Below, in pieces: positions 52,901 to 62,019 of a DNA stretch of 64,000 nt. Source of the DNA: Marinobacterium aestuarii. Lineage in GTDB: Bacteria; Pseudomonadota; Gammaproteobacteria; Pseudomonadales; Balneatricaceae. Where the stretch lies: contig NZ_CP015839.1 in assembly GCF_001651805.1 (NCBI RefSeq), positions 62,001 through 126,000 on the forward strand, written 5' to 3'. The notes under the pieces were generated by a model. That model was given only the letters and a program-made list of their open reading frames with translations, had not been told where the DNA came from and did not search any database. The position numbers were made by a program, and so were the translations under genes. Every line of letters starts with the position of its first letter. The first letter of the stretch is position 1.

Positions 52901-54697
52901 ATGTTTGCTATTATCTCCTTCCTCGGATTTACCCTGCTAGTAGCTGTTATCTCCTACTACAAGACCCGGGACGAAGACCTAAGCCACGAAACTGGCTATT
53001 TCCTCGCCGGACGCAGCCTGCCCTGGTATGTGATCGCAGGCTCCCTGTTCCTGACCAATATTTCCGCCGAACAGCTCACCGGCCTCAATGGCAACGCCTT
53101 TTCCAGGGGTGCCAGCGTGATGGCGTGGGAAACGGTGGCGGCGGTGGCGATGATCGCCTTTGCGCTGATTTTCCTGCCGCGCTTTCTCAAAGGCGGTATC
53201 ACGACGGTGCCCCAGTTTCTGGAAGACCGTTTTGGCAAGCGCATGCGCCTGGTGGCATCCAGTATTTTTCTGTACGCCATCGTCATCGGTTTTCTGCCAT
53301 TTGTGCTCTACGCAGGCTCCATCACGCTAAGCAAACTGTTTGATCTGAACTCAGTGTTCGGTACATCCGATACCGTCACCACCTGGATTATGGTGGTGAC
53401 TCTGGGGGTTGTCGGTGGTATCTATGCGGTGTTCGGAGGTCTGAAAGCGGTGGCGGTGTCCGACACCGTTAACGGCGTTGGGCTACTGCTGGGTGGCTTT
53501 CTGGTACCTGTGCTGGCGCTGATGCACCTGGGGGATGGCAGCATGGCAGCGGGCTTCCAGATACTGATCAGCGAATCGCCTGAGCGCATGCAGGCCGCCG
53601 GTATTGGCGCCGAGGCGGCAATTCCCTGGCATACGCTGTTCAGCGGCATCCTTCTGATCAACTTGTTCTACTGGTGCACCAACCAGGCGATTATTCAGCG
53701 CACCCTGGGCGCCAGGAACCTGGCCGAGGGGCAGAAAGGCGTACTGGCGGCCGCGGCGATGAAGGTGTTCGGCGTGGCCATGCTGGTATTGCCGGGTATC
53801 ATTGCCTGGCACATGCACCAGAAAGGCATGATCAATATTCCCGTCAAGGAAGTGCTCGCCAACGGCCAGGTCATACTGGCGCAGGATATGGCGTATCCGG
53901 TGCTGGTGCGCGAAGTTCTGCCCAGCTGGCTGAGCGGTTTCTTTGGCGCCGTGCTCTTCGGTGCCGTACTGAGCTCGTTTAACAGCGGCGTCAACAGCCT
54001 GTCGACCCTGGCAAGCCTGGATATCTACAAGCAGTACATCAACAAGACGGCCTCCAATGCACAGACCGTGCGGGTCGGGCGGGTGTTTGGCCTGGCGACC
54101 ATAGTGGTGTGCATTATGATCGCGCCCTTTGTGGCCACGGCCGATGGCCTTTATACGCTGATGCGAACCATCATGGCGGTGATCAATGTGCCGATTCTGG
54201 CGGTCGTGATGATGGGCATTCTGTCGAAAAGAACGCCTGCCCTGGCCGGCTATATCGCCCTGCCCTTTGGCATGATTTTCTTCTATATCACCCACTTCGT
54301 GCTCAAGGATGATCTGGGCTTTATCAAGCTGAACTGGCTGCACCTGGTGGGCGTCAACTTCGCGCTGATGTTCGGCATCATGCTACTGGTGCGTTACCTC
54401 AAGCCCCTGGCCACGCCCTATATCCAGGTGCATACCCAGGAAGTGGATATCACGCACTGGAAGTATGCCAGGTATGCCTGCTGGATCATTGTCATCATGC
54501 TGATTGGGCTCTACGCCATGTTCTCCGGTCTCGGTCTGCTGAGTACGGACGGCTCTGTACTGAAAGTAATAGCAGCCATGGTCACTGGGGTTACGGCCAT
54601 TTACGCCCTGCTGAAAATTCCGGCCTGGCTCAGATCAGATAGCTCCGTTGCTGCGCAGAAAGCGGCTCCTGTTGCCGACACCCGTGCCTACAAGTAA
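52901..54697 (+). CDS. yidK: Sodium:solute symporter, YidK-like
   Basis: A 598-residue SSS-family transporter with about 14 helices. The opening FLGFTLLVAVISYYKTRDED, the GYFLAGRSLPWYVIAGSLFL segment and FLPRFLKGGITTVPQFLEDR closely follow E. coli YidK. The sodium-site region is in FYWCTNQAIIQRTLGARNL. The substrate of YidK is not established; relatives transport sugars such as galactose or glucose. The next genes encode a sulfatase and an AraC regulator, the same trio as E. coli yidK-yidJ-yidL. CTGGAGG precedes the ATG. Confidence 0.93.
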   Translation: MFAIISFLGFTLLVAVISYYKTRDEDLSHETGYFLAGRSLPWYVIAGSLFLTNISAEQLTGLNGNAFSRGASVMAWETVAAVAMIAFALIFLPRFLKGGITTVPQFLEDRFGKRMRLVASSIFLYAIVIGFLPFVLYAGSITLSKLFDLNSVFGTSDTVTTWIMVVTLGVVGGIYAVFGGLKAVAVSDTVNGVGLLLGGFLVPVLALMHLGDGSMAAGFQILISESPERMQAAGIGAEAAIPWHTLFSGILLINLFYWCTNQAIIQRTLGARNLAEGQKGVLAAAAMKVFGVAMLVLPGIIAWHMHQKGMINIPVKEVLANGQVILAQDMAYPVLVREVLPSWLSGFFGAVLFGAVLSSFNSGVNSLSTLASLDIYKQYINKTASNAQTVRVGRVFGLATIVVCIMIAPFVATADGLYTLMRTIMAVINVPILAVVMMGILSKRTPALAGYIALPFGMIFFYITHFVLKDDLGFIKLNWLHLVGVNFALMFGIMLLVRYLKPLATPYIQVHTQEVDITHWKYARYACWIIVIMLIGLYAMFSGLGLLSTDGSVLKVIAAMVTGVTAIYALLKIPAWLRSDSSVAAQKAAPVADTRAYK

Positions 54698-54730
54698 CCG
54701 TCAGCAAACCATGCCAGGAGCATCCAAGTC

Positions 54731-56326
54731 ATGACTGTAAAATTTCTGCACCCCAAAACCCGCCAGGGCGCGTTCGAGGTGAAAGAGCAGCAACACAGGC
54801 CCAATATTATCCTCATCACGGTGGATATGATCTCGCCCGACTGTTATCTGCCTTCGCGCCCGCTGTCCCGGCATATACAGATACCGAACATTCTCAGCCT
54901 GCTGGATCAGGGTGTCCGCTTCAATAACGCCTTTACGCCCAGCCCACTGTGCGGGCCGGCCCGGGCAGCCCTGTGCACGGGCATGCATCCGCCCTATCTA
55001 TCTAATGGCGAGCGTACCCCCAGTGGCATGAAGTCTGACCTGGAGCTCGACGATCCGATTTTTCAGGATTACCTGAAACAGCAGGGTTATAACCTCAAGC
55101 ATGTGGGCAAGTGCCATGTAGGTACGCCCAAGTTTGTCGATACCTTTGGCGAGAACGTGCATGCCTGGGATCGCTGGGGCCCGCCGGTGATGGATGATGA
55201 CCGTTACGTTGAGTACATAGGCGCCATGGGCGTGACGGCGCCGGTTTACAGCCGCGAGCTCAGGGGTACTCTGGCGGACAGGGCCACCGCCAGCACGTCT
55301 TTTGGTGGCTGGATTCGGCAACGCAACGGCGACGTCTTTCCAAGGGATGCGCACTACTCGGTGTTTCTGGCGGATCTGGCGATACGCCAGCTCAAGGCGT
55401 CCGCATTGCAGGCCCCTGGCAAGCCGGTGTTCTCGCAGATCGACTTCTTCGACCCGCATCAGCCCTACTCCATTCCCCAGGGTTATGAGGAGCGTTACGA
55501 ATACCTCAGGTCCGTGGTGCAGGTACCGGCATCCTTCCATGAGCTGCAGGACGAGGGTCGCGGTAGCCAGAACCCAATATTCCGGTTGTATCACCGCTAC
55601 TGGGGCCTGTACGACGAGGAGCTGGTGAAAGACTATATCGCCTGTCACCTGCTGCAGGTGGAGCTGGTGGACTACGCCATCGGCAAGCTGTTTGCCTATC
55701 TGAAGGCCGAGGGCCAGTGGGATGACACGCTGATTCTGTTCACCGCCGACCATGGCGAGATGAACGGCCGGCTGGGGCTGGCGGACAAGGGCGCCTACTT
55801 CCATCCCGATATTTTCCGCGCGCCCATGCTGGTCAAGCCGGCGGGTGGCAGCATCGGTGCACCGGCTGATATAGCAACGCCTGTATCCCTGGTGGATTTG
55901 GCGCCGACCATACTGCAGGCCGCAGGCCTGGAAACGCCGCTGCAGATGGAAGGCGCGAGCCTGCTGGATATTATGGCCACAGGTACGCGGCCCGCGCTTG
56001 AGCAGGTCTATCAGCTGGGCATTCATGTGGGCACCAATTTCGGCTTTGGCTGCCAGGCGAGGTTTGGCGATACCGCCTGGTTCTATGGTTACAGTGCCAC
56101 CACCGGCTGCGAAGAGCTGTATGACCTGGGCGCGGTGGAACCGGTCAATGCCATCGACGATCCGGCGCTGGCAGGCATTCGTGCCCGCATGGTCAGGCAT
56201 GCAGGATCCGTGATGCGCGCCGACAAGCGCTGGAGCGGCTATTTCGCGTCTTTCCGGCTGCACAACATGGAGCATTTCATGGATGAGTCGCTGGATGACA
56301 TACAGATGCTGAAGCCACAGCTCTGA
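54731..56326 (+). CDS. Cytoplasmic type I sulfatase (YidJ-like context)
   Basis: A 531-residue alkaline-phosphatase-superfamily sulfatase. The metal-binding start is NIILITVDMISPDC, and the formylglycine motif CGPAR (C-x-P-x-R) sits at Cys74 within FTPSPLCGPARAALCTG. Further metal and sulfate ligands are in HVGKCHVGTP, in DHGEMNGRLGLADKGAYFH near residue 338 and in the central DFFDPHQPY. No signal peptide is present, so the substrate must enter the cell first, presumably through the symporter encoded 33 bases upstream. Cys-type sulfatases need a maturase (FGE or anSME), and none is visible in the window. A phosphonate or phosphate ester hydrolase is an alternative within the superfamily. Confidence 0.9.
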   Translation: MTVKFLHPKTRQGAFEVKEQQHRPNIILITVDMISPDCYLPSRPLSRHIQIPNILSLLDQGVRFNNAFTPSPLCGPARAALCTGMHPPYLSNGERTPSGMKSDLELDDPIFQDYLKQQGYNLKHVGKCHVGTPKFVDTFGENVHAWDRWGPPVMDDDRYVEYIGAMGVTAPVYSRELRGTLADRATASTSFGGWIRQRNGDVFPRDAHYSVFLADLAIRQLKASALQAPGKPVFSQIDFFDPHQPYSIPQGYEERYEYLRSVVQVPASFHELQDEGRGSQNPIFRLYHRYWGLYDEELVKDYIACHLLQVELVDYAIGKLFAYLKAEGQWDDTLILFTADHGEMNGRLGLADKGAYFHPDIFRAPMLVKPAGGSIGAPADIATPVSLVDLAPTILQAAGLETPLQMEGASLLDIMATGTRPALEQVYQLGIHVGTNFGFGCQARFGDTAWFYGYSATTGCEELYDLGAVEPVNAIDDPALAGIRARMVRHAGSVMRADKRWSGYFASFRLHNMEHFMDESLDDIQMLKPQL

Positions 56327-56357
56327 GGTGTCATCTCTTCGGGTAAGCACGACAACG

Positions 56358-56386
56358 CAGGGCTGGCAGCCTCGCCAGCCCTGTTT
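56358..56386 (+). terminator. Hairpin after the sulfatase gene
   Basis: CAGGGCTGGC pairs perfectly with GCCAGCCCTG around a six-base loop, followed by TTT. It probably ends the symporter-sulfatase transcript. Confidence 0.75.
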
Positions 56387-56477
56387 CGGGAGCGAGACAG
56401 CGCCTGGTAACGGCTGTTTTGACCGCCCTTGGCGCAACGCCTAATATCCAAAGCCCCCTGCCATGAATGCGTGACGC

Positions 56478-57344
56478 ATGAAAAACACCCCTGTACTGCT
56501 GGAAAGCCCCGCCACGGCCTTTGGTATCACCCTGAGGTCGGTGTGGGATATCTATGCCGATGAGAGCTATCAGGTGCTTTGGCCCAGGGACAAGAAACTG
56601 CCGCTGCTGTCCAGCGCCCATGTCTGTGTCTTTACCCGCCAGGGGCATGGCGTTATCCGCCTCAGGTCGGGTCGGGAAATTCACGCCAAGGGAGCCTGCG
56701 TGCTGCTGCTCGAAGCCCGTGACATCCTGAGCTATGCCTGCGAGGGGCTGTTGTGGGAACTCTACTGGGTCGAGTTCGTACTGCATGGCCCGGTCACCCT
56801 GCCGCTCAATACGCCGGTGCTGCTGCGGGATCCGACGGCCCATAGCCGCGAGTTCAGCGAGCTGGTGAGCTGCGTTCGGGTGGGCGACACTAATTATCAG
56901 GCCTATGCCGCCGCCATCTTCACCAAGGTGCTCTATCAGTGGGTGGCGCTGTCGAACCACCATGCCGAGCCTGCGCCCCTGCGGCGCATCCAAACGGTGA
57001 TCAGCCAGATGCATGGCCATACGGATGAACGCTGGGCGGTGAAGGACATGGCCCGCCTGTACGGCGCCAGTGAGCAGCAGTTTCGCAAGGTATTCCTGCA
57101 ATACACCGGCCAGACGCCGAAGGAATACTTCATGAACCTCAAGCTCGACATGGCCCATGCGCTGCTCAACAGAAGCTCGCTGAATGTTTCCCAGGCCGCG
57201 TTCAAACTCGGTTTCAGTGATGCCTTCCATCTCAGCAAGGCATTCAAGAGCCGCTTTGGCTATCCGCCCTCCGAGGTGATCAGGGAGCCCCGCGACAGCA
57301 TTGATAATGTCTATCTGATGGATACGGCGGTGTCTGACGCCTGA
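56478..57344 (+). CDS. AraC-family regulator (YidL-like position)
   Basis: A 288-residue regulator with a cupin-like N-terminal sensing domain and a C-terminal double helix-turn-helix. The first reads WAVKDMARLYGASEQQFRKVFLQYTGQTPKEYFM and the second LNVSQAAFKLGFSDAFHLSKAFKSRFGYPPSEV. Its place right after a YidK-like symporter and a sulfatase matches yidL. It likely activates these genes in response to the transported compound. The start has only a weak ribosome binding site. Confidence 0.88.
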   Translation: MKNTPVLLESPATAFGITLRSVWDIYADESYQVLWPRDKKLPLLSSAHVCVFTRQGHGVIRLRSGREIHAKGACVLLLEARDILSYACEGLLWELYWVEFVLHGPVTLPLNTPVLLRDPTAHSREFSELVSCVRVGDTNYQAYAAAIFTKVLYQWVALSNHHAEPAPLRRIQTVISQMHGHTDERWAVKDMARLYGASEQQFRKVFLQYTGQTPKEYFMNLKLDMAHALLNRSSLNVSQAAFKLGFSDAFHLSKAFKSRFGYPPSEVIREPRDSIDNVYLMDTAVSDA

Positions 57345-57359
57345 TCTGGCAGATCGACT

Positions 57360-57374
57360 GTAAAGTTAGGTAAA
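57360..57374 (+). promoter_or_regulatory. CpxR box upstream of cpxR
   Basis: GTAAA-GTTAG-GTAAA matches the CpxR consensus exactly and ends 57 bases before the cpxR ATG, a position expected for autoregulation. It differs by one base from the box near the spy-like gene. Confidence 0.85.
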
Positions 57375-57431
57375 GGCTCCGTATGGGACGGGTGACGGCG
57401 TTATCATGGAGCCTGAATAACGGGGGCCGGA

Positions 57432-58136
57432 ATGAAAGAACGACTGCTGCTGGTGGATGATGACGTCGAGCTGTGCGAACTGCTGGGCGACTATCTGCGT
57501 CATGAAGGTTATGAGATTGACTATGCCCATAACGCCCTTGAAGCTCTTGAACGTCTAAAGGGCAGTCATCCTTATAGCCTGATGGTGCTGGATGTGATGA
57601 TGCCGGGCCAGAGCGGCCTGGAGTTGTTGCAGCAGCTGCGCCCGCGGGTGCAGCTGCCGGTGATCATGCTGACGGGCCGGGGTGAAGAAATCGACCGTAT
57701 TCTGGGCCTCGAAATGGGCGCCGATGATTATCTGGGCAAGCCCTGCAATCCCCGCGAGCTGCTGGCACGCATCCGGGCCATTCGCCGGCGCAGTGAAGTG
57801 CCTGCGCAGCAGACGGAGTTCCCGCAACAGCCCATCGAGCTGCACGGGATCCGCCTTGATCCAGGCCAGCGGGAAGTGCGGGTGGCGGGCGAGGTATTGG
57901 AACTGACCTCCGCCGAGTTCAACGTGCTGGCCTATCTGCTGCATAACGCCGGTCGGGTGATGTCCAAGGCCGAGCTGACCGAACGGGTACTGCACCGTCC
58001 GCTCACGGCCTATGATCGCGCTATTGATGTGCACGTGAGCCGGTTGCGGCAAAAGCTGCAGCGCGGCGGCGATAGCCAGGAGCTGATCAAGACATTGCGT
58101 GGCGAAGGTTACCTGCTGGTGCTGGAGGCGGGATGA
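57432..58136 (+). CDS. cpxR: Envelope-stress response regulator CpxR
   Basis: A 234-residue OmpR-family regulator. The receiver domain has LLLVDDDVELCELL, the phosphoacceptor Asp in LMVLDVMMPGQSG and Lys in DDYLGKPCNPRELLARIRAI. The DNA-binding domain reads ELTSAEFNVLAYLL and HRPLTAYDRAIDVHVSRLRQKL, which follows CpxR more closely than other members. It controls envelope protein-folding genes. It overlaps cpxA by four bases. Confidence 0.94.
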   Translation: MKERLLLVDDDVELCELLGDYLRHEGYEIDYAHNALEALERLKGSHPYSLMVLDVMMPGQSGLELLQQLRPRVQLPVIMLTGRGEEIDRILGLEMGADDYLGKPCNPRELLARIRAIRRRSEVPAQQTEFPQQPIELHGIRLDPGQREVRVAGEVLELTSAEFNVLAYLLHNAGRVMSKAELTERVLHRPLTAYDRAIDVHVSRLRQKLQRGGDSQELIKTLRGEGYLLVLEAG

Positions 58137-59413
58137 AGTGGTATCGCAGTCTGTACTGGAAGATCTTCCTGGCCATCTGGCTTAGCAGCGTGCTGGTGAT
58201 CCTGGCCACAGTGGTGATTGTTGGTGGCATGTCGCACCACGAGCGCGATGCCGAGGTGCAGGAAACCCGTGCTCGGGCCCTGGCTGAGCGCATGCTGGAG
58301 CGCTACGAGGAAGGTCATGGACTGGAGCGGCTGCAGCGCAAGTTATCCCGCGGGGCTCCCGGCATGCGCATTGTGGAGCTGAGCAGCAACGAGCGGGTAT
58401 TTAACTCCCTGCCCAAACGCGGGCCCGGTGCCAGGCCTGTGCTGACCTTCGAGCTGGTGTCCGAGTCCGGACGCAGTTACCGCGTGGAGGTTGGGGCCTG
58501 GCCGCCGCGGGAGCAGTTTGGTCGTTTCCTGGGCTTGCTGGTGTCGGTGCAGATCGTGCTGATACTGCTGGTGTCGGCGCTGACCAGCCTGGTGCTGACC
58601 TGGCTGGTGGTACGGCCGCTCAAGCGCCTGCGGCTGCATACCAGGGCGCTGGCCCAGGGCGATCTGGCAGTACGCAGCGATCAGCAACTGAGCACCCGGG
58701 GCGATGAGATCGGCGAGCTGGCGCGGGAGTTCGATACCATGGCGGACTATGTCGAGCGCACCCTGGGGGCCAGTCAGCGGCTGATGCAGGATGTATCCCA
58801 TGAGCTGCGCGCCCCTCTGGCGCGTTTGCAGGCCGCGGCCGGGTTGCTGGAGCAGCGCCTGGGCGAAGGTGATCCCCTGTTACAAAGGCTTAATCGTGAG
58901 TGCGGTCGTATCGATCACCTGATTACCGAAATTCTCTCGCTGTCGCGCCTTGAGGCGCTGGAGCCGGGGACCGATGCCTTCAGCGTGCAGGAGCTGGTGA
59001 CCGAACTGAGGGAGGACATCCACTTTCAGCAGCCTGAACGCACCCTGACCTTTGAGGTGCCCAAAGGTTGCCGGGCGCGGGGCAACCGCCAATTACTGGA
59101 ACGTGCCCTGGGCAATGTATTCAATAACGCCCTCAAGCACACGCCGATGGGGACTGCGATCGAACTGAGTTACGCAGCGGTCGGCAACCTGCACGAGCTG
59201 CGGATTCGGGATCATGGCCCGGGCGTGCCGTCCGATACCCTGGAGCAACTGTTTGATCCCTTCTTCCGCCAGCGTAGCGGTGTTGATGCCGATGGCTATG
59301 GTCTGGGGCTGAGCATTGCGCGCCGTGCGCTGCGCATTCTGGGGGGGAGCATCGAAGCGCGCAATCACCCCCAGGGTGGGCTTGAACTGCTGGTTCGGCT
59401 GCCGGTGGCCTGA
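58133..59413 (+). CDS. cpxA: Envelope-stress sensor histidine kinase CpxA
   Basis: A 426-residue sensor kinase: a first helix (SLYWKIFLAIWLSSVLVILAT), a short periplasmic domain of about 90 residues, a second helix near residue 145, and a HAMP domain starting VVRPLKRLRLHTRALAQGDL. The H box is LMQDVSHELRAPLARLQAAAG, the N box NVFNNALKHTP and the G box DGYGLGLSIARRAL. The start FLAIWLS is typical of CpxA. The periplasmic loop is shorter than in E. coli. Confidence 0.93.
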   Translation: MKWYRSLYWKIFLAIWLSSVLVILATVVIVGGMSHHERDAEVQETRARALAERMLERYEEGHGLERLQRKLSRGAPGMRIVELSSNERVFNSLPKRGPGARPVLTFELVSESGRSYRVEVGAWPPREQFGRFLGLLVSVQIVLILLVSALTSLVLTWLVVRPLKRLRLHTRALAQGDLAVRSDQQLSTRGDEIGELAREFDTMADYVERTLGASQRLMQDVSHELRAPLARLQAAAGLLEQRLGEGDPLLQRLNRECGRIDHLITEILSLSRLEALEPGTDAFSVQELVTELREDIHFQQPERTLTFEVPKGCRARGNRQLLERALGNVFNNALKHTPMGTAIELSYAAVGNLHELRIRDHGPGVPSDTLEQLFDPFFRQRSGVDADGYGLGLSIARRALRILGGSIEARNHPQGGLELLVRLPVA

Positions 59414-59426
59414 GCAATTCAAGGTT

Positions 59427-59454
59427 AAAAGTCGAAAGTCGAAAGTTGAAAGGC
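59427..59454 (+). repeat. Short 7-base tandem repeat after cpxA
   Basis: Four degenerate copies in a row: AAAAGTC, GAAAGTC, GAAAGTT, GAAAGGC. They lie in the 81-base gap between the convergent cpxA and astD genes and have no visible terminator stem. Confidence 0.6.
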
Positions 59455-59494
59455 CAAGGCCAGAGCCAAAGGACCAGGATTTAAGATCAAAAGC

Positions 59495-60967
59495 TTAAAG
59501 CGTCAGACCCGGTGGCAGAGTGGCCGGCATATCGAGTTGCTCCGCTTCCTGGGATGCCACCGGATAGGCACAGTAGTCCGCGGCATACCAGGCGCTGGGC
59601 CTGTGATTGCCACTGCGGCCTATGCCACCAAAAGGCAGGCCGCTGCTGGCGCCGGTGAGCGGGCGGTTCCAGTTGACGATCCCTGCGCGGATGCGCTGTA
59701 AAAACCGCTGATACAGCTGGGCGTCGCTGCTGAACAGGCCCGCGCTCAGGCCGAAGGCCGTGGCGTTAGCCAGATCCAGCGCCTCATCGAAGTCGTCGTA
59801 GCGGATGATCTGCAGCAACGGACCGAAATATTCCTTGTCGGGCAGATCCCGTACGGCGCTGACATCAATCAGCCCCGGCGACAGCAGGCCGGTGCGGGGG
59901 CGCAGCTGGCTCATGGACACCAGCACCCGGGCGCCGAGTTGCACCAGTTCGTGCTGGGCCTGCAACAGTTGCTGCGCCGCCTGCTCGCTGATCAGCGCGC
60001 CCATAAAGGGCTGTGGCTGCTGGTTGTAGGGCCCCACCTGAATATCCAGCACGGCCTGACGCAGCTGTTCGATAAAGGTGTCGCCGCTGCGGCCTCTTGG
60101 CACCAGCAGCTTGCGGGCACAGGTACAGCGCTGGCCTGCGCTCAGGTAGGCTGACTGAATCGTCATCAGCACAGCAGCCCGCATATCCGGCGTATCGGCC
60201 ACGATCAGCGGGTTGTTGCCGCCCATCTCCAGCGCCAGAATTTTTTCCGGATGGCCGGCGAATTGCTGGTGCAGGTAGCTGCCGGTCTCGGCGCTGCCGG
60301 TAAAGAACAGGCCATCGAGCCCAGGGTGTGCGGCCAGGGCCTGGCCGGTGCTGCGCCCGCCCTGCAGCAGGTTCAGCACACCATCCGGCAGGTCGGCCTT
60401 CTGCCAGAAATGCATGCACAGCTCCGCCACCCGGGGCGTCAGCTCGCTGGGTTTGAACAGCAGGGTGTTGCCCGCCAGCAGCGCCGGAATGATGTGTCCG
60501 TTGGGCAGGTGGCCGGGGAAATTGTACGGGCCGAACACCGCCACCACGCCATGGGGGTGATGCCGCAGCGTCGAGGTAATACCATTGCTGTGCTGGCGTT
60601 TTTCGCCACTGCGCTCCAGTGCCGCCTGAATCGAGATATCGGCCTTGCCGATCATGGCGGCCACTTCGGTGGCGGCTTCCCATTGCGGCTTGCCGGTTTC
60701 CTGGCCGATGGTATCAGTGAGCAGGTCGCGGTGCTGTTCCAGCTGGCTGACAAAACGGCGTACCAGGGTGGCGCGCTGCTCAAACGTCATCAGGCGCCAG
60801 TGCTCGAAAGCGTTGCGGGCCGCCAGAACAGCGTCATTAACCTGTTCACTGCTGGCGGCGCGCCCGTGCCAGATACGCTGGCCGTTGCCAGGGTTAAAGG
60901 ATTCCATGTCGGCGTCATCACCCTGACACCACTGGCCATTGATAAACAGGGAAGCGGGTTCGGTCAT
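59495..60967 (-). CDS. astD: N-succinylglutamate 5-semialdehyde dehydrogenase
   Basis: AstD oxidises succinylglutamate semialdehyde to succinylglutamate with NAD in the arginine succinyltransferase pathway. The 490-residue aldehyde dehydrogenase has [20 protein letters not shown] near residue 145, the Glu in [18 protein letters not shown] near residue 246 and the catalytic Cys in [14 protein letters not shown] near residue 280. [13 protein letters not shown] and the [20 protein letters not shown] ending are typical of AstD. The start overlaps the astA stop. Confidence 0.96.
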   Translation of the reverse strand: MTEPASLFINGQWCQGDDADMESFNPGNGQRIWHGRAASSEQVNDAVLAARNAFEHWRLMTFEQRATLVRRFVSQLEQHRDLLTDTIGQETGKPQWEAATEVAAMIGKADISIQAALERSGEKRQHSNGITSTLRHHPHGVVAVFGPYNFPGHLPNGHIIPALLAGNTLLFKPSELTPRVAELCMHFWQKADLPDGVLNLLQGGRSTGQALAAHPGLDGLFFTGSAETGSYLHQQFAGHPEKILALEMGGNNPLIVADTPDMRAAVLMTIQSAYLSAGQRCTCARKLLVPRGRSGDTFIEQLRQAVLDIQVGPYNQQPQPFMGALISEQAAQQLLQAQHELVQLGARVLVSMSQLRPRTGLLSPGLIDVSAVRDLPDKEYFGPLLQIIRYDDFDEALDLANATAFGLSAGLFSSDAQLYQRFLQRIRAGIVNWNRPLTGASSGLPFGGIGRSGNHRPSAWYAADYCAYPVASQEAEQLDMPATLPPGLTL

Positions 60968-61998
60968 TCGGGTTGTCTCGCTTTGATGGGGACTATGCGC
61001 AGCGGGTCACCGTTGGAGACGCGTAACGCCTCGGCCAGTTCGTGGCTGATTTGGGCCGCGCTGCCCTCGGGCTGAAGAGGCGCGACTGTGCAGCGAAAGT
61101 CTTCCAGCAGGGTGTTGCTGATCAGGTAGAGGTGGTCACTTCTGCAGGAGCTGTCGCTGATCCGGGCCTTGACGTAACGACTGTCACGCACGCTGCGGAT
61201 ATCGTTGAGGCGGGTCGCGACTGTGGGGCCGGCGTCGAAGATGTCGATATAACCCTCAAACCGAAAGCCTTCGTTTTCCAGCATGCGCTTGGCGGGTTCG
61301 GTATTGCGATGCACCTGGCCGATCACCCGTTGGGCATCCTTGGGCAGCAGATGCAGATAGATGGTGTGCTTGGGCATGAGCTCGGCGATAAAGATCTTGT
61401 TGCCGGAGCCTGTGAGGTAATCCGCCTGGGAATATTCCATGGAAAAAAAGTGCCGCCCCAGACCGTCCCAGAAGGGCGAACGCCCCTTTTCATCGGAGTA
61501 GCCACGCATTTCGGCGATGACGCGCTCGGAAAAGCGCTCCGGGTATTCGGCCATGAACATGAAACGGCTCTTGGAGAGCAGGTTGCCGTTGCTGCCCTTG
61601 CGAAAGTCGGGTTTCAGATACAGGGTACAGACCTCGGCGCAACCGGTGTAGTCGTTGCACAGGTCCAGGGTGCGGAAATTGTTGTAGACCTTGAGTTCGC
61701 GCGAAGCATGCACGACGGTGCCGATACGGTAGTGATACCAGGGCTCGTTCAGGCCCACGGCGGTTTCGATGCCGCTGGTGCCTATCACCTGGCCGCTGGC
61801 AAGGTCCTCCATCACGAAAAGATAACCCTGGCTACCGTCCAGCACGGCCTCCTGTTGCAGCGTGTGGCGGGTACGTTCGATCTTGGCCTGCAGCAGCTCG
61901 CGGTTATCCGGCAGTGAGGTAAATCCGGGGCCGGACTCCCTGGCGATGTCACACAACACATCCAGATCGCTCTCGCGGATCGGCCTCATTATGATCAT
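60964..61998 (-). CDS. astA: Arginine N-succinyltransferase
   Basis: AstA transfers succinyl from succinyl-CoA to arginine, the first step of the pathway. The 344-residue length is standard. It starts [22 protein letters not shown] and contains [23 protein letters not shown] near residue 125 (acyl-CoA side) and [17 protein letters not shown]. Only one such gene is present, unlike the AruF/AruG pair of Pseudomonas. AGGAGA lies before the ATG at 61998. astC, astB and a clear astE are not in the window. Confidence 0.96.
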   Translation of the reverse strand: MIIMRPIRESDLDVLCDIARESGPGFTSLPDNRELLQAKIERTRHTLQQEAVLDGSQGYLFVMEDLASGQVIGTSGIETAVGLNEPWYHYRIGTVVHASRELKVYNNFRTLDLCNDYTGCAEVCTLYLKPDFRKGSNGNLLSKSRFMFMAEYPERFSERVIAEMRGYSDEKGRSPFWDGLGRHFFSMEYSQADYLTGSGNKIFIAELMPKHTIYLHLLPKDAQRVIGQVHRNTEPAKRMLENEGFRFEGYIDIFDAGPTVATRLNDIRSVRDSRYVKARISDSSCRSDHLYLISNTLLEDFRCTVAPLQPEGSAAQISHELAEALRVSNGDPLRIVPIKARQPE

Positions 61999-62019
61999 GC
62001 AACTCTCCTTGCCATGGGG

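Noticed and set aside
54998-56437. A 479-codon minus-strand frame opposite the sulfatase
   Set aside because: It covers the sulfatase coding sequence in antisense and has no recognisable domain.
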